Shown: piece by piece, positions 34,249 through 43,773 of the stretch
Layout of the letters: each line of letters starts with the position of its first letter
Numbering within the stretch: position 1 is the stretch's first letter
Assembly: GCF_003289965.1 (NCBI RefSeq)
Contig: NZ_QMBQ01000001.1
Coordinates: forward strand, 868,001-932,000
DNA: 64,000 nucleotides
From: Mesorhizobium atlanticum
GTDB lineage: Bacteria; Pseudomonadota; Alphaproteobacteria; Rhizobiales; Rhizobiaceae
Direction: 5' to 3'
Program-made: the position numbers and the translations under genes
Notes under the pieces: model-generated
What the model was told of the DNA's origin: nothing
What the model saw: only the letters and a program-made list of their open reading frames with translations
Databases searched by the model: none

Positions 34249-34959
34249 CTACCCGGCCCGGGCGGCGCTGCGCGCGCGCATGTGTTCGAGGACGTGCCGG
34301 CCGGAGCCCTCGACATGCCGAGCTATGAGCTCGGCCGCCTTGTCGGCCTCTCCCGATTTCACCAGCGCGATGAGCTCGCGGTGCTCGCGGATGATCGCGG
34401 CGCGCCGGGCGAGCGTGAAATTGAAACGCCGGCTGACCGCCCGCAGCACCTCGCGGTGCTTCCACCAGAGCTCGGCGGCATGGCGGTTGTAGTGCCGCTG
34501 GTACATCACGGTGTGGAAGGCGGTATCCAGTTCGCTGTGCCTGAACGTGTCGGCGAAGTTGTTCTCTTCGATCAGGCCCTGGAGACGTTCGAGCTCGGCG
34601 ATGTCCTCCTCGGTCGCCATTCCCACAAACCAGCGCGTCAGGGCGGGCTCGATGAGAACGCCGATCTCGTAGATATCGCGCACGAAATCCTGATCTATGG
34701 GCCGGACGCGCGCGCCCCGGTTGGGAACGAAGGTGACGAAGCCCTCCCCGCGCAACAATTGCAGCGCCTCGCGCACGGGATTGGTCGAGGTGCCGTGACG
34801 GCGGGCGAGATCGGTGACGACGAGCCGCTCGTTGGCAGCGAGCCGTCCCTCGATGATGTCTTCCCTTATCTGCTCGTAAAGCGAGGCGCCCTCGCTCGAT
34901 GCCCCGAGAGCGTCAATCCCCTCGGGTGGCTCTGCTTTGAAATCGCTCGGTTCCGCCAA
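34249..34959 (-). CDS. GntR/FadR-type (FCD) regulator of the sugar-acid cluster
   Basis: The 236-aa form starts at a TTG five bases after GGGGGA; longer in-frame starts (ATG 35001, ATG 35007) lack a ribosome-binding site and run up to the candidate operator. The N-terminus is a winged helix (ARRHGTSTNPVREALQLL) and the C-terminal FCD domain shows the metal-binding Asp and His residues (ELDTAFHTVMY, REHREL, ARHVEGSGRH). It is divergent from the CUT1 importer and upstream of three dehydratases, so it likely represses both and responds to a sugar acid. Confidence 0.85.
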   Translation of the reverse strand: MAEPSDFKAEPPEGIDALGASSEGASLYEQIREDIIEGRLAANERLVVTDLARRHGTSTNPVREALQLLRGEGFVTFVPNRGARVRPIDQDFVRDIYEIGVLIEPALTRWFVGMATEEDIAELERLQGLIEENNFADTFRHSELDTAFHTVMYQRHYNRHAAELWWKHREVLRAVSRRFNFTLARRAAIIREHRELIALVKSGEADKAAELIARHVEGSGRHVLEHMRARSAARAG

Positions 34960-35012
34960 GGCCGTCCCCCTTAGTCCAATACACGATCTGACCGATATCA
35001 TGCACATCTTCG

Positions 35013-35032
35013 ACAAACAATGTACGATTTGT
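35013..35032. promoter_or_regulatory. Candidate GntR operator in divergent region
   Basis: ACAAACAATGTACGATTTGT is an imperfect 20-bp inverted repeat with 5-bp arms ACAAA/TTTGT and a TGTAC-like core, similar to FCD-type GntR sites. It lies 54 bases before the regulator start and 142 before the binding-protein gene. Confidence 0.5.
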
Positions 35033-35173
35033 TGCGTTGACAGCTATTCTGCGATCTGAAAACGTATAAAGTGATCGAAGGGATACATTAGGGCGGAGAA
35101 ATATCCCGGCGATGAACGACCAAGGACCGCTTGCCTCGACGCAGAGCGGCATGGGAGAACCTGGAGGAGACCT

Positions 35174-36655
35174 ATGAGGAGGATCACAGTCGGCGGTGCC
35201 GTCCTGCGCGGCGCTGTCTCTACTGCTTTGACGATATCGCTGATGTCCGCTTCGGCGCTTGCCGCGCCGCCGGTCGACCTGAGCAAGTGGTCGCCGGAAT
35301 ATGTGCGCTCGATTGCCGGCACGCAGGATTTCGACACGGCGGGCGATTGCGCCAAGGTCACACCGCTCGACTACAAGGGGCGACTGACATTCTGGTATCA
35401 GGGCGTGTTCGAGGGCGACCCCGATCTCCTGCGCCAGTACTACAAGGATTTCTTCGCAACCTTCCGCAAGACCTATCCGAACATCCAGCTCGAGGAACAG
35501 GCCCTCACCTATAACGACCTGCTCGACAAGTTCCGCACGGCGCTCCTAGGCAATGCCGCGCCGATGGCGGTCCGCCTGCAAATCCTGGGCGGAACCGAGT
35601 TCGCCTCGAAGGGCTATCTGCAGCCGCTGAAACCCGAGGACGTGGGCTATTCGACCGAGGATTTCTGGCCCGGCGCCATGAAGGCCGTGACCTGGGACGG
35701 CGTGACCTACGGCATTCCGACCAACAACGAGACGATGGCGTTCATCTGGAACGCCGACATCTTCAAGCGGGCGGGTCTCGATCCGAACAAGCCTCCGGCA
35801 ACCTGGGACGACGTCGTCAAATATTCGAAGCAAATCCACGACAAGCTCGGCATTGCCGGCTATGGCCTCGTGGCGCGCAAGAATGCCGGCAACACGCCCT
35901 ACCGCTTCATGCCGCAGCTATGGGCCTATGGCGGCGGTGTGTTCGACGAAGCTAAGGCGAACCCGACCTACAAGGAGATCGAGCTCAACAGCCCGCAGAG
36001 CAAGGCGGCGCTGCAGGCTTCCTACGACATGTATGTCCGCGACAAATCGGTTCCGGTTTCGGCGCTCACCAACCAGCAGGCCGACAACCAGCCGCTGTTC
36101 CTGGCCGGCCAGCTCGGCATGATGATCTCGCACCCGTCCGACTACAATGTCATGCTCGACCTGCAGAAGAAGGCGACGGGCGCCGACAAGGACAAGGCCC
36201 AGACCGTCATCGACAACATGCGCTACGGTCTCATTCCGACCGGTCCCGACGGCAAGCGCGCGGTCGTCTTCGGCGGCTCGAACATCCACATCCTGAAGCC
36301 TGAATATGTCGAGGGCGGCAAGGTGGACGAGCCGGCGGCAAAGGCCATCATCTGCATGTGGACGAGCCCCGAATGGTCGCTGAAGATGGCCTATGCCGGC
36401 TCGAACCCCGGCAACCTCAACGGCTTCAAGACCAAATGGATGAAGGAGCGTCTGGACAGCATCAAGTTCCTCGATGTCACGACGTCGATGCTGCCATACG
36501 GCATCCCCTTCCCGGCGCTGCCGCAGTCGCCCGAGATCATGAACATCATCATCCCGGACATGCTGCAGAATGCCCTGACCGGAGCGATGACCGTCGACCA
36601 GGCGGCGGAGGACGCGGCCAAGAAGGTGAAGGACCTGATGGGCGGCGGACTCTAG
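35174..36655 (+). CDS. CUT1 ABC transporter sugar-binding protein (family 1)
   Basis: The 493-aa protein has a Sec signal (residues 1-30, cleavage after ALA) and a family 1 solute-binding fold (YGIPTNNETMAFIWNADIF, KPPATWDDVV). Its length is larger than maltose-type proteins and fits oligosaccharide or acidic sugar binders. GGAGGA precedes the ATG. It leads an operon with two permeases, an ATPase, an enolase-superfamily enzyme and an RraA-family aldolase. No lipobox, so it is free in the periplasm. Confidence 0.88.
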   Translation: MRRITVGGAVLRGAVSTALTISLMSASALAAPPVDLSKWSPEYVRSIAGTQDFDTAGDCAKVTPLDYKGRLTFWYQGVFEGDPDLLRQYYKDFFATFRKTYPNIQLEEQALTYNDLLDKFRTALLGNAAPMAVRLQILGGTEFASKGYLQPLKPEDVGYSTEDFWPGAMKAVTWDGVTYGIPTNNETMAFIWNADIFKRAGLDPNKPPATWDDVVKYSKQIHDKLGIAGYGLVARKNAGNTPYRFMPQLWAYGGGVFDEAKANPTYKEIELNSPQSKAALQASYDMYVRDKSVPVSALTNQQADNQPLFLAGQLGMMISHPSDYNVMLDLQKKATGADKDKAQTVIDNMRYGLIPTGPDGKRAVVFGGSNIHILKPEYVEGGKVDEPAAKAIICMWTSPEWSLKMAYAGSNPGNLNGFKTKWMKERLDSIKFLDVTTSMLPYGIPFPALPQSPEIMNIIIPDMLQNALTGAMTVDQAAEDAAKKVKDLMGGGL

Positions 36656-36678
36656 CACTAGCCTGACCCTGCGATCTC

Positions 36679-36705
36679 ACCGGCTGCGCCGACAACGCAG
36701 CCGGT
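36679..36705 (+). terminator. Intercistronic hairpin after the CUT1 binding-protein gene
   Basis: ACCGGCTGCG and CGCAGCCGGT form a perfect 10-bp stem around a 7-nt loop, 23 bases after the stop. No U-tract follows, so partial attenuation or mRNA protection is more likely than full termination. It parallels the hairpin at 13384. Confidence 0.6.
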
Positions 36706-36732
36706 TCGTTCCGAAAACAAGGGCACGCCAAA

Positions 36733-37692
36733 GTGACGATCGTGAGCGGCAAGGCCGAGGCTCGCCGAACATTGCAATCCGCCAGGTCCGATGTGCTCCG
36801 CAAGATGTGGGAGCATCGCGCCGACTATGCCTATGTGCTTCCGGCGATTGCCGTGATGCTCATCGTCATCGCCTATCCGATCTACTACACGATCGAGCTG
36901 TCCTTCTTCAACACGCCGCCCGGCCTGCAGCTCCGCGATAAGATCTTCGTCGGTTTCAACAATTACGGCGCCATCCTGACCAGCGGGGTGTTCTGGCAGG
37001 TCACCTTCAACACATTGATCTGGACAGTCGCATCCACTTTCTTTTCGTTCGCCCTGGGATTTGCCGCCGCGCTGGCGCTGCATCGCGACTTCATCGGTCG
37101 CGGCGTCCTGCGCGCCATCCTGATCATTCCCTGGGTCATCAGCGCCGTCGCCGCCTCCTATATCTGGAAGTGGATCTACCATTCGGATTTCGGCATCATC
37201 GGAGCGGTGCTGGTCGAGCTCGGATGGGCCAGCCGACCGCCGAACTTCATCGACAGCGTCTCAACGGTGCTGCCCTCGCTGATCGTCGTCAACATCTGGC
37301 GCGAGTTCCCATTCGCCATGATCATGATGACGGCCGGCCTGCAGACCGTTCCCGAGCAGTTGCTGCGCGCAGCGAAAGTCGACGGCGCCAACGCCTGGCA
37401 ACGCTTCTGGCACGTCACCTTCCCGCATTTGCGCAATGTCTCGACGGTGACGATCCTGCTGCTCGCGGTCGCCAACTTCAACTCCTTCATCATTCCCTGG
37501 ATCATGACCGGCGGCGGGCCGTCCAATGCTTCGCACATCTGGATCACCCACATCTATGAGCTCGCCTTCGGCCGCCAGCGCTGGGGCGTGGCATCGGCCT
37601 ATTCGGTGCTTCTGTTCATCATCCTGATGACGCTCGGTTACTTCTACGTCCGCGCGCTGAGCGGCAACGAGCGGAAGGACGGCGGCGCATGA
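36733..37692 (+). CDS. CUT1 ABC sugar permease (MalF-like)
   Basis: The 319-aa protein starts with GTG. It has six main helices and the EAA-type loop near residue 215 (EQLLRAAKVDGANAWQRFWH), which docks to the ATPase. A second GTG four codons on is possible, since no strong ribosome-binding site marks either. It overlaps the next permease (ATGA) and with it forms the channel. Confidence 0.9.
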   Translation: MTIVSGKAEARRTLQSARSDVLRKMWEHRADYAYVLPAIAVMLIVIAYPIYYTIELSFFNTPPGLQLRDKIFVGFNNYGAILTSGVFWQVTFNTLIWTVASTFFSFALGFAAALALHRDFIGRGVLRAILIIPWVISAVAASYIWKWIYHSDFGIIGAVLVELGWASRPPNFIDSVSTVLPSLIVVNIWREFPFAMIMMTAGLQTVPEQLLRAAKVDGANAWQRFWHVTFPHLRNVSTVTILLLAVANFNSFIIPWIMTGGGPSNASHIWITHIYELAFGRQRWGVASAYSVLLFIILMTLGYFYVRALSGNERKDGGA

Positions 37693-38579
37693 GCACGGTT
37701 TCCGAGACAATCCCACGGGGCCGTTCGGCCCGCCGCGTGCGCATCGATGGATGGCGGTGGGGCGGGCGCGCCTTCCTGGTGTTCATGCTGCTCTACACGG
37801 CGCTGCCGATGATCTGGATGCTGCTCACCTCGATCAAGTCAGGCTTCGCGGCGATGCAGTTTCCGCCGCAGTGGTGGCCCGACCAACCCACACTCGCCAG
37901 CTACCAGAAGCTGCTCGATCCGCAGAACAGCGTCGGCCAGGATTTCCTGCGCTTCTTCTGGAACAGTCTCATCGTCTCCACCGCCACCACCATCCTGTCG
38001 GTGATCGTGGCGGTCCCCGCGGCCTACGCATTCTCGCGCTTCACCTTCCCGGGCCGGAACTTCCTGTTCTTCGCCGTCCTGCTGCGCAACATGTTCCCGG
38101 CGGTGATCTTCCTCGTGCCGCTCTTCATCCTGATGCGCGCGATCGGACTGGTGAACACGCATGGCTCGCTTGTGCTGACCTACCTCACCTTCGGCCTGCC
38201 GCTGGCGATCTGGCTGTTGAAGGGGTTTTACGACAACATCCCGGTGCAGCTCGAGCAGGCGGCGCGCATCGACGGCGCGACGCGGTTCCAGGCCTTTGTC
38301 CTGATCGTGATGCCGCTCTCGGCGCCGGGCATCATCGCCACGGCGATATATTCGTTCATCGGCGCGTGGAACGAATACATCTACGCCTACACCTTCCTCT
38401 CCAAGAACGAACAGCTGACGCTGCCGGTCGGCATCCAGCGCTTCTTCTCGGAGAACACGACGGACTTCCCTGGCCTGATGGCGGCCAGCTTCATGATGAG
38501 CGTGCCCGTCGTGGTGCTGTTCCTCCTCCTGCAACGATACTTCGTACGCGCCCTCACGGAAGGCGCGGTCAAGCACTAG
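37689..38579 (+). CDS. CUT1 ABC sugar permease (MalG-like)
   Basis: The 296-aa protein has six helices and the EAA loop VQLEQAARIDGATRFQAF near residue 190. It forms a heterodimer with the preceding permease. Its TAG stop (38577-38579) is the first triplet of a rhizobial repeat, so the natural C-terminus may have been changed by repeat insertion. Confidence 0.9.
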   Translation: MSTVSETIPRGRSARRVRIDGWRWGGRAFLVFMLLYTALPMIWMLLTSIKSGFAAMQFPPQWWPDQPTLASYQKLLDPQNSVGQDFLRFFWNSLIVSTATTILSVIVAVPAAYAFSRFTFPGRNFLFFAVLLRNMFPAVIFLVPLFILMRAIGLVNTHGSLVLTYLTFGLPLAIWLLKGFYDNIPVQLEQAARIDGATRFQAFVLIVMPLSAPGIIATAIYSFIGAWNEYIYAYTFLSKNEQLTLPVGIQRFFSENTTDFPGLMAASFMMSVPVVVLFLLLQRYFVRALTEGAVKH

Positions 38580-38692
38580 AGCCGGATGATTTCTGGTCGA
38601 AACGACCTGAAATCTGAATCCGGCTCTAAATCAAAGAGATAGAGCATGATGCCACCCGAAAACCGCTTCACGCTTTTCGGCATCATGCTCTA
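38577..38692. repeat. Rhizobial hairpin repeat B (two tandem palindromes)
   Basis: The first palindrome has perfect 11-bp arms TAGAGCCGGAT (38577-38587) and ATCCGGCTCTA (38618-38628). The second has perfect 14-bp arms TAGAGCATGATGCC (38640-38653) and GGCATCATGCTCTA (38679-38692). Both belong to a family abundant in Rhizobiales. The element lies inside an ABC operon, between permease and ATPase genes, and could lower expression of the distal genes. Confidence 0.8.
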
Positions 38693-38705
38693 GGGAGCTG
38701 CCTGC

Positions 38706-39803
<1,098 letters not shown>

Positions 39804-39842
39804 GACAGCGAACGCATGGGACATGAGGGGACGACGACGACG

Positions 39843-40994
39843 ATGAAGATCACCGCGATCAAGCCCTATCCGGTGTGGGTCGGGACCCGTAACCAGATGC
39901 TCGTCAAGGTCGAGACCGACCAGGGCATCTGCGGCTGGGGCGAGAGCGGCCTGAGCGGTCGCGAGAAGGCCGTGGCCGGGGCGGTCGAGCACTATCGCGA
40001 ATTTCTCATCGGCCGCGACGCCACGCAGATCGGCCGCATCTGGCAGGAACTCTACCGCAGCCAGTATTTCGAAGGCGGGCGGGTTCTGCAGGCGGCGATC
40101 TCCGCCATCGACATCGCCCTCCACGACATCAAGGGCAAGGCGCTGGGGGTGCCTGTCTACGAGCTGCTCGGCGGCAAGCAGCGCGACCGCATCCCGACCT
40201 TCGCCTCGACCGGGGACGAAGCCGAGGGCGATGCCGCCATCGAGCGGGCGCGCGAGTTGCGCGCGGAAGGATGGCAGGCAATCCGCTTCTTCCCCGCCGG
40301 GCAGAGCAGCAAAGACATTTTCGAGCCGCGCGAGTCGATCGGTCCTACCGCCACCATGCTGAGCAGGGCACGCGAGGTGCTGGGCGACGATGTCGTGCTC
40401 GGCATCGACTATCATCACCGGCTGTCGGTGGCCGAAGCGGCGAGCTTCTGCAACAAGCTTGGCCGCGGCGTGCTTGATTTCCTCGAGGAGCCGATCCGTG
40501 ACGAGGCGCCGGAGGCCTACGAATCCCTACGCAGGATGACCGACATCCCCTTCGCCATCGGCGAGGAGTTTGCCAGCAAGTGGCAGTTCCTGCCTTACAT
40601 CGAGCGCGGCATCCACCAGTTCAACCGGCTCGATGTCTGCAATGTCGGCGGACTCACCGAGGCGATGAAGGTCGCCGGCTGGAGCGAGGCGCATTATGTC
40701 GACCTGATGCCGCACAATCCGCTTGGCCCGGTGTGCACGGCCGCAACCATCCATCTGGGCGCCGCGGTGCCGAACTTCGCCTGGCTCGAAACCAGGGTGC
40801 CCGAGAAGAAGCTGGGCTTCGACAATTCAGACTTCTTTCCTGTGCAACCGCGGCTGGACGGCACCCATTACCCGGTCGGCGATCTGCCGGGGCTCGGCGT
40901 CGAGGTCAACGAGGCGGCGATCGAGGCACAGAGCTTTCGCTTCTGGGAAGCGCCGCATCTCAAGCGCCGCGACGGTTCCGTCACCAACTGGTAA
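39843..40994 (+). CDS. Enolase-superfamily enzyme 4, D-galactonate dehydratase-like
   Basis: The 383-aa protein has GIDYHHR (Asp near 188), LEEP (near 214), GEEFASK (near 240) and MPHNPLGP (His near 290). The PHNPLGP motif and spacing are those of DgoD-type dehydratases, which remove water from aldonic acids to give 2-keto-3-deoxy acids. The ATG at 39843 is chosen over an unsupported one at 39816. It follows the ATPase in the operon and is distinct from the three minus-strand homologues. Confidence 0.87.
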   Translation: MKITAIKPYPVWVGTRNQMLVKVETDQGICGWGESGLSGREKAVAGAVEHYREFLIGRDATQIGRIWQELYRSQYFEGGRVLQAAISAIDIALHDIKGKALGVPVYELLGGKQRDRIPTFASTGDEAEGDAAIERARELRAEGWQAIRFFPAGQSSKDIFEPRESIGPTATMLSRAREVLGDDVVLGIDYHHRLSVAEAASFCNKLGRGVLDFLEEPIRDEAPEAYESLRRMTDIPFAIGEEFASKWQFLPYIERGIHQFNRLDVCNVGGLTEAMKVAGWSEAHYVDLMPHNPLGPVCTAATIHLGAAVPNFAWLETRVPEKKLGFDNSDFFPVQPRLDGTHYPVGDLPGLGVEVNEAAIEAQSFRFWEAPHLKRRDGSVTNW

Positions 40995-41018
40995 TTCCAT
41001 CTCACCCGGAGTTCGACA

Positions 41019-41753
41019 ATGACGCATACAACCGACATCACCCGGCCGCCCAAGGACCTGATCGAAGCACTGAAGGAGATCGGCGCCGCGACGGTTGCCG
41101 GCACGCTCGGCCATATGGGTTTTCGCAGTCCGCACATGGTCGGCCCGGTGGCGCAGAACCATGGCAAGTCGATCGTCGGACCGGCGCTGACGCTGCAGTT
41201 CCTGCCGCAGCGGCCGGACCTCTTCAACGAAGGCGAATATGCCGATCCGGAAACGCAGCTGCACCGGCATGTGCTCTACCATGCGCAGGAGGGCGACGTG
41301 GTCGTGGTCGACGCGCGCGGCGACATGAGGTCGGGCGTCTTCGGCGATATGATGTCGACGTATTTCAAGGGCCGCGGCGGCGCGGGCATCGTCATCGACG
41401 GATGCATGCGCGACCGGCCCAATGTCGAGAAGCTCGACCTGCCGCTATGGCTGCGCGGCTGGACGCCCAACTATCATGTGCAGACCAGCATCTATCCCAA
41501 TGCCGTCAACGTGCCGATCGCCTGCGGCGGCGTCACGGTGATCCCCGGCGATATCATCGTCGCCGACGATGACGGGGCTGTGGTGGTTCCCGTCTCGATG
41601 GCGCCCATGGTGATCGAGGAGGCCCAGAAACACCACGATTGGGAAGAGTTTTCCCGAGAGAAGCTCATGCAGGGCGCGCCCTTGCAGCGCTACTATCCGC
41701 TGCACGACGATGCTCGCGGAGAGTATGAGGCGTGGCGCAAAACGAGGCGCTAG
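41019..41753 (+). CDS. RraA-family aldolase/decarboxylase (HMG-aldolase-like)
   Basis: The 244-aa protein belongs to the RraA/HMG aldolase family. The region GRGGAGIVIDGCMRDRPN (near 125-142) supplies the Arg-Asp pair for pyruvate-enolate and magnesium binding, and DMRSGVFGDMM the preceding glycine segment. These enzymes cleave 4-carboxy-4-hydroxy-2-oxo acids or decarboxylate oxaloacetate. Placed after a sugar-acid dehydratase, it could cleave the resulting 2-keto-3-deoxy acid. It is the last gene of the operon and precedes repeat C. Confidence 0.85.
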   Translation: MTHTTDITRPPKDLIEALKEIGAATVAGTLGHMGFRSPHMVGPVAQNHGKSIVGPALTLQFLPQRPDLFNEGEYADPETQLHRHVLYHAQEGDVVVVDARGDMRSGVFGDMMSTYFKGRGGAGIVIDGCMRDRPNVEKLDLPLWLRGWTPNYHVQTSIYPNAVNVPIACGGVTVIPGDIIVADDDGAVVVPVSMAPMVIEEAQKHHDWEEFSREKLMQGAPLQRYYPLHDDARGEYEAWRKTRR

Positions 41754-41893
41754 CGGAGCCAAGCCAACGAAGGAAGACAACCATCACGACTTGGAGCGAT
41801 GCAGCTTCAAGCCAGTCCAGACGGAACGAGATAGCGCCGCTCGGCACAACGCGGCGCGCAGTCATTGCCTGTTGGGTCGGCGGCAATCCAAGC

Positions 41894-42000
41894 CTAAAGC
41901 GCGTCGCGATCCTTCGGATTCGCTCCATGCGCTTTAGGTCTTGATTTTACGCATGTCTTTATCCCGAAACCGGTTCCCACTTTCGGGAGATATGCTTTAG
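41894..42000. repeat. Rhizobial hairpin repeat C
   Basis: CTAAAGCGC (41894-41902) pairs with GCGCTTTAG (41929-41937); further on CCCGAAA (41963-41969) pairs with TTTCGGG (41981-41987), closed by GCAT/ATGC-like flanks. This composite form is typical of Rhizobiales intergenic repeats. It lies between the convergent RraA and binding-protein genes and may terminate both transcripts. Confidence 0.75.
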
Positions 42001-42029
42001 AGGATCGCCGCCGGGCGAGTATTTCCGCG

Positions 42030-43289
42030 TTACTGCAGCTTCGCCTGCAGCGCGTTGACGTCGTCTGTCGTCATCTCGCCGTCGGTCGTCACCTTGCCGT
42101 CGACGATCTTCCAGAGCCGGAACGGACCGGTGATATCGCCGAATTTGTCGAAAGAGACCGGGCCGATCACGCCTTCGTAGCGGATCGGCTTCCCGTCCTT
42201 GATCAGGCCGAGCGCCTTGGCGAATTCCTCCTTGCCGGCATAGATCGGCGTGCCTGCCGGGTCGACCGCCTTGTACATGGCGTCCTTGATCTTGGCCGGG
42301 TCGTCCGAACCGGCGATGGCGATGGCAAGCCCGACGATGGCCCCGGCGTCATAGGAACGATCGGCGGCCGGGTTCGACGGCTCGATGCCTGAGAATTCCT
42401 TGTAGTTCTTGTTGAAATAGTCGGTCGACGCGGTCGGGCTGGTGCCGGAGGACGTGCCATAGGCATCCTTGAGATAATCGGCTCCGACGGATTCAATGAA
42501 GTCGGGACTGTTCATGCCGTCATTGAGCAGGAACTTCTGCACGCCGCCTTGCGAGATCCAGGTGCGGGCGACAGTGGCGCCGTCGACGGGCGTGCTGACG
42601 AGATAGAGTCCGTCCGGCTCGCCGGCCATCGCCGCCGTCACTTCCGAGGCATAGCTCGACTGCTTCTCATTGTAGGGCGTGTCGGAGACGATGGTGCCGC
42701 CGAGGGCTTTGTAGGCGCGCGAGAACTCGGCCACCATGTTGACGCCGAAGTCGTTGTTGACGTGGATGATCGACAGCTTCTTGAAGCCCTTGTCGATGGC
42801 GTATTTGGCGGCGGCCACGCCCTGCAGCGCGTCCGAGGTGATGGTGCGGAAGAAAATGCCGTTGGTCTTGCCGTCGCGGCCGAGCGCGGTCAGCGTCGGC
42901 GAAGAGGACGCGGGCGACACCTGGACGATCTTGGCCGGCGCGGTGACCGAGGTGAGGATCGGGATCGACACCGAAGAGATGATGCCGCCGATGATCACCG
43001 GCACCTTCTTGACCTGGACGAGCTGGGTCGCGGCGTCGACTGCGACATTGCCCTGGCTCTGGCTGTCGCGCGTGTCGGTCGCGAGATCGCAACCGCGCAC
43101 GCCGCCCGCGGCATTGATGTCGCGGAAGGCCATCTCGACCGACTTGGCACCCGCCTGCCCGTATTCGCCGGCCGGGCCGGTCAACTCCATGACGAGACCG
43201 ACCGTGATCTTGCAATCGGCGGCATGCGCTGCGCCGGCCAGCGTTACGAGAGCGAGCGCGGTGGTGAATTTCAGGATCGCGTTTCTCAT
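42030..43289 (-). CDS. Branched-chain-amino-acid-type ABC substrate-binding protein
   Basis: The 419-aa protein has a Sec signal cleaved after AHA (residue 23) and a type 1 periplasmic fold (VGLVMELTGPAGEYGQ, DTRDSQSQGNVAVDAATQ). The family binds amino acids, amides, urea or aromatic acids. It is the last gene of the minus-strand operon and the only binding protein near the LivGFHM genes that start at 46542, so it probably serves that importer. The ligand is not readable. Confidence 0.88.
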   Translation of the reverse strand: MRNAILKFTTALALVTLAGAAHAADCKITVGLVMELTGPAGEYGQAGAKSVEMAFRDINAAGGVRGCDLATDTRDSQSQGNVAVDAATQLVQVKKVPVIIGGIISSVSIPILTSVTAPAKIVQVSPASSSPTLTALGRDGKTNGIFFRTITSDALQGVAAAKYAIDKGFKKLSIIHVNNDFGVNMVAEFSRAYKALGGTIVSDTPYNEKQSSYASEVTAAMAGEPDGLYLVSTPVDGATVARTWISQGGVQKFLLNDGMNSPDFIESVGADYLKDAYGTSSGTSPTASTDYFNKNYKEFSGIEPSNPAADRSYDAGAIVGLAIAIAGSDDPAKIKDAMYKAVDPAGTPIYAGKEEFAKALGLIKDGKPIRYEGVIGPVSFDKFGDITGPFRLWKIVDGKVTTDGEMTTDDVNALQAKLQ

Positions 43290-43339
43290 TGTTGTTCCCC
43301 TTGATCTACTCGACTTTGGTTTGATCTCTTGAGCCTGTT

Positions 43340-43768
43340 TCAGCGTTCCGGCACCTGCAGCCAGGTCTCATGCAGATGCCGCCATTCGACCCCGTTGGGC
43401 GCCGATGAACTGGTGGTGAAGACGGCGCTCGACTGGCGGCGGCTGAGCTTGCCACCACGCAGTTGCGCCTCGACATAGAGGACGACGATGGTGTCGTCGG
43501 TTTGCCAGCCGGGCCTGATGTCCTCGATCGCGATGGCAAAGCCGTCGTCGCAGGTGGCGCGGCTTTGCCTGACATGGTCGACGACCGCATCGCGACCAAG
43601 CACCGCCCCGCTCGGCGCGATCATGGTCAAGCCTTCCCCCATGGCGGCTTCGAAGCGACCGAAGTCGACCGCGTCGGCGCGCGTGGCGACAAACCAGTCG
43701 ACGAAGAAGCGGTGCAGATCGACGATCTCGGTGCTGGCGCGGGAAAACAGCGAGGCCTCCTGACTCAT
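43340..43768 (-). CDS. NTF2-like (SnoaL/DUF4440 type) protein
   Basis: The 142-aa protein has the cone-shaped NTF2 fold pattern (helical start, then DAVDFGRFEAAMGEGLTMI and a run of beta strands ending WRHLHETWLQVPE). The ATG at 43768 is taken; a GTG at 43777 overlapping the AKR stop is an alternative. Members are isomerases, dehydratases or ligand-binding scaffolds. No catalytic residue can be assigned with certainty. It is embedded between an AKR and the binding protein in one operon. Confidence 0.75.
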   Translation of the reverse strand: MSQEASLFSRASTEIVDLHRFFVDWFVATRADAVDFGRFEAAMGEGLTMIAPSGAVLGRDAVVDHVRQSRATCDDGFAIAIEDIRPGWQTDDTIVVLYVEAQLRGGKLSRRQSSAVFTTSSSAPNGVEWRHLHETWLQVPER

Positions 43769-43773
43769 GGCGT

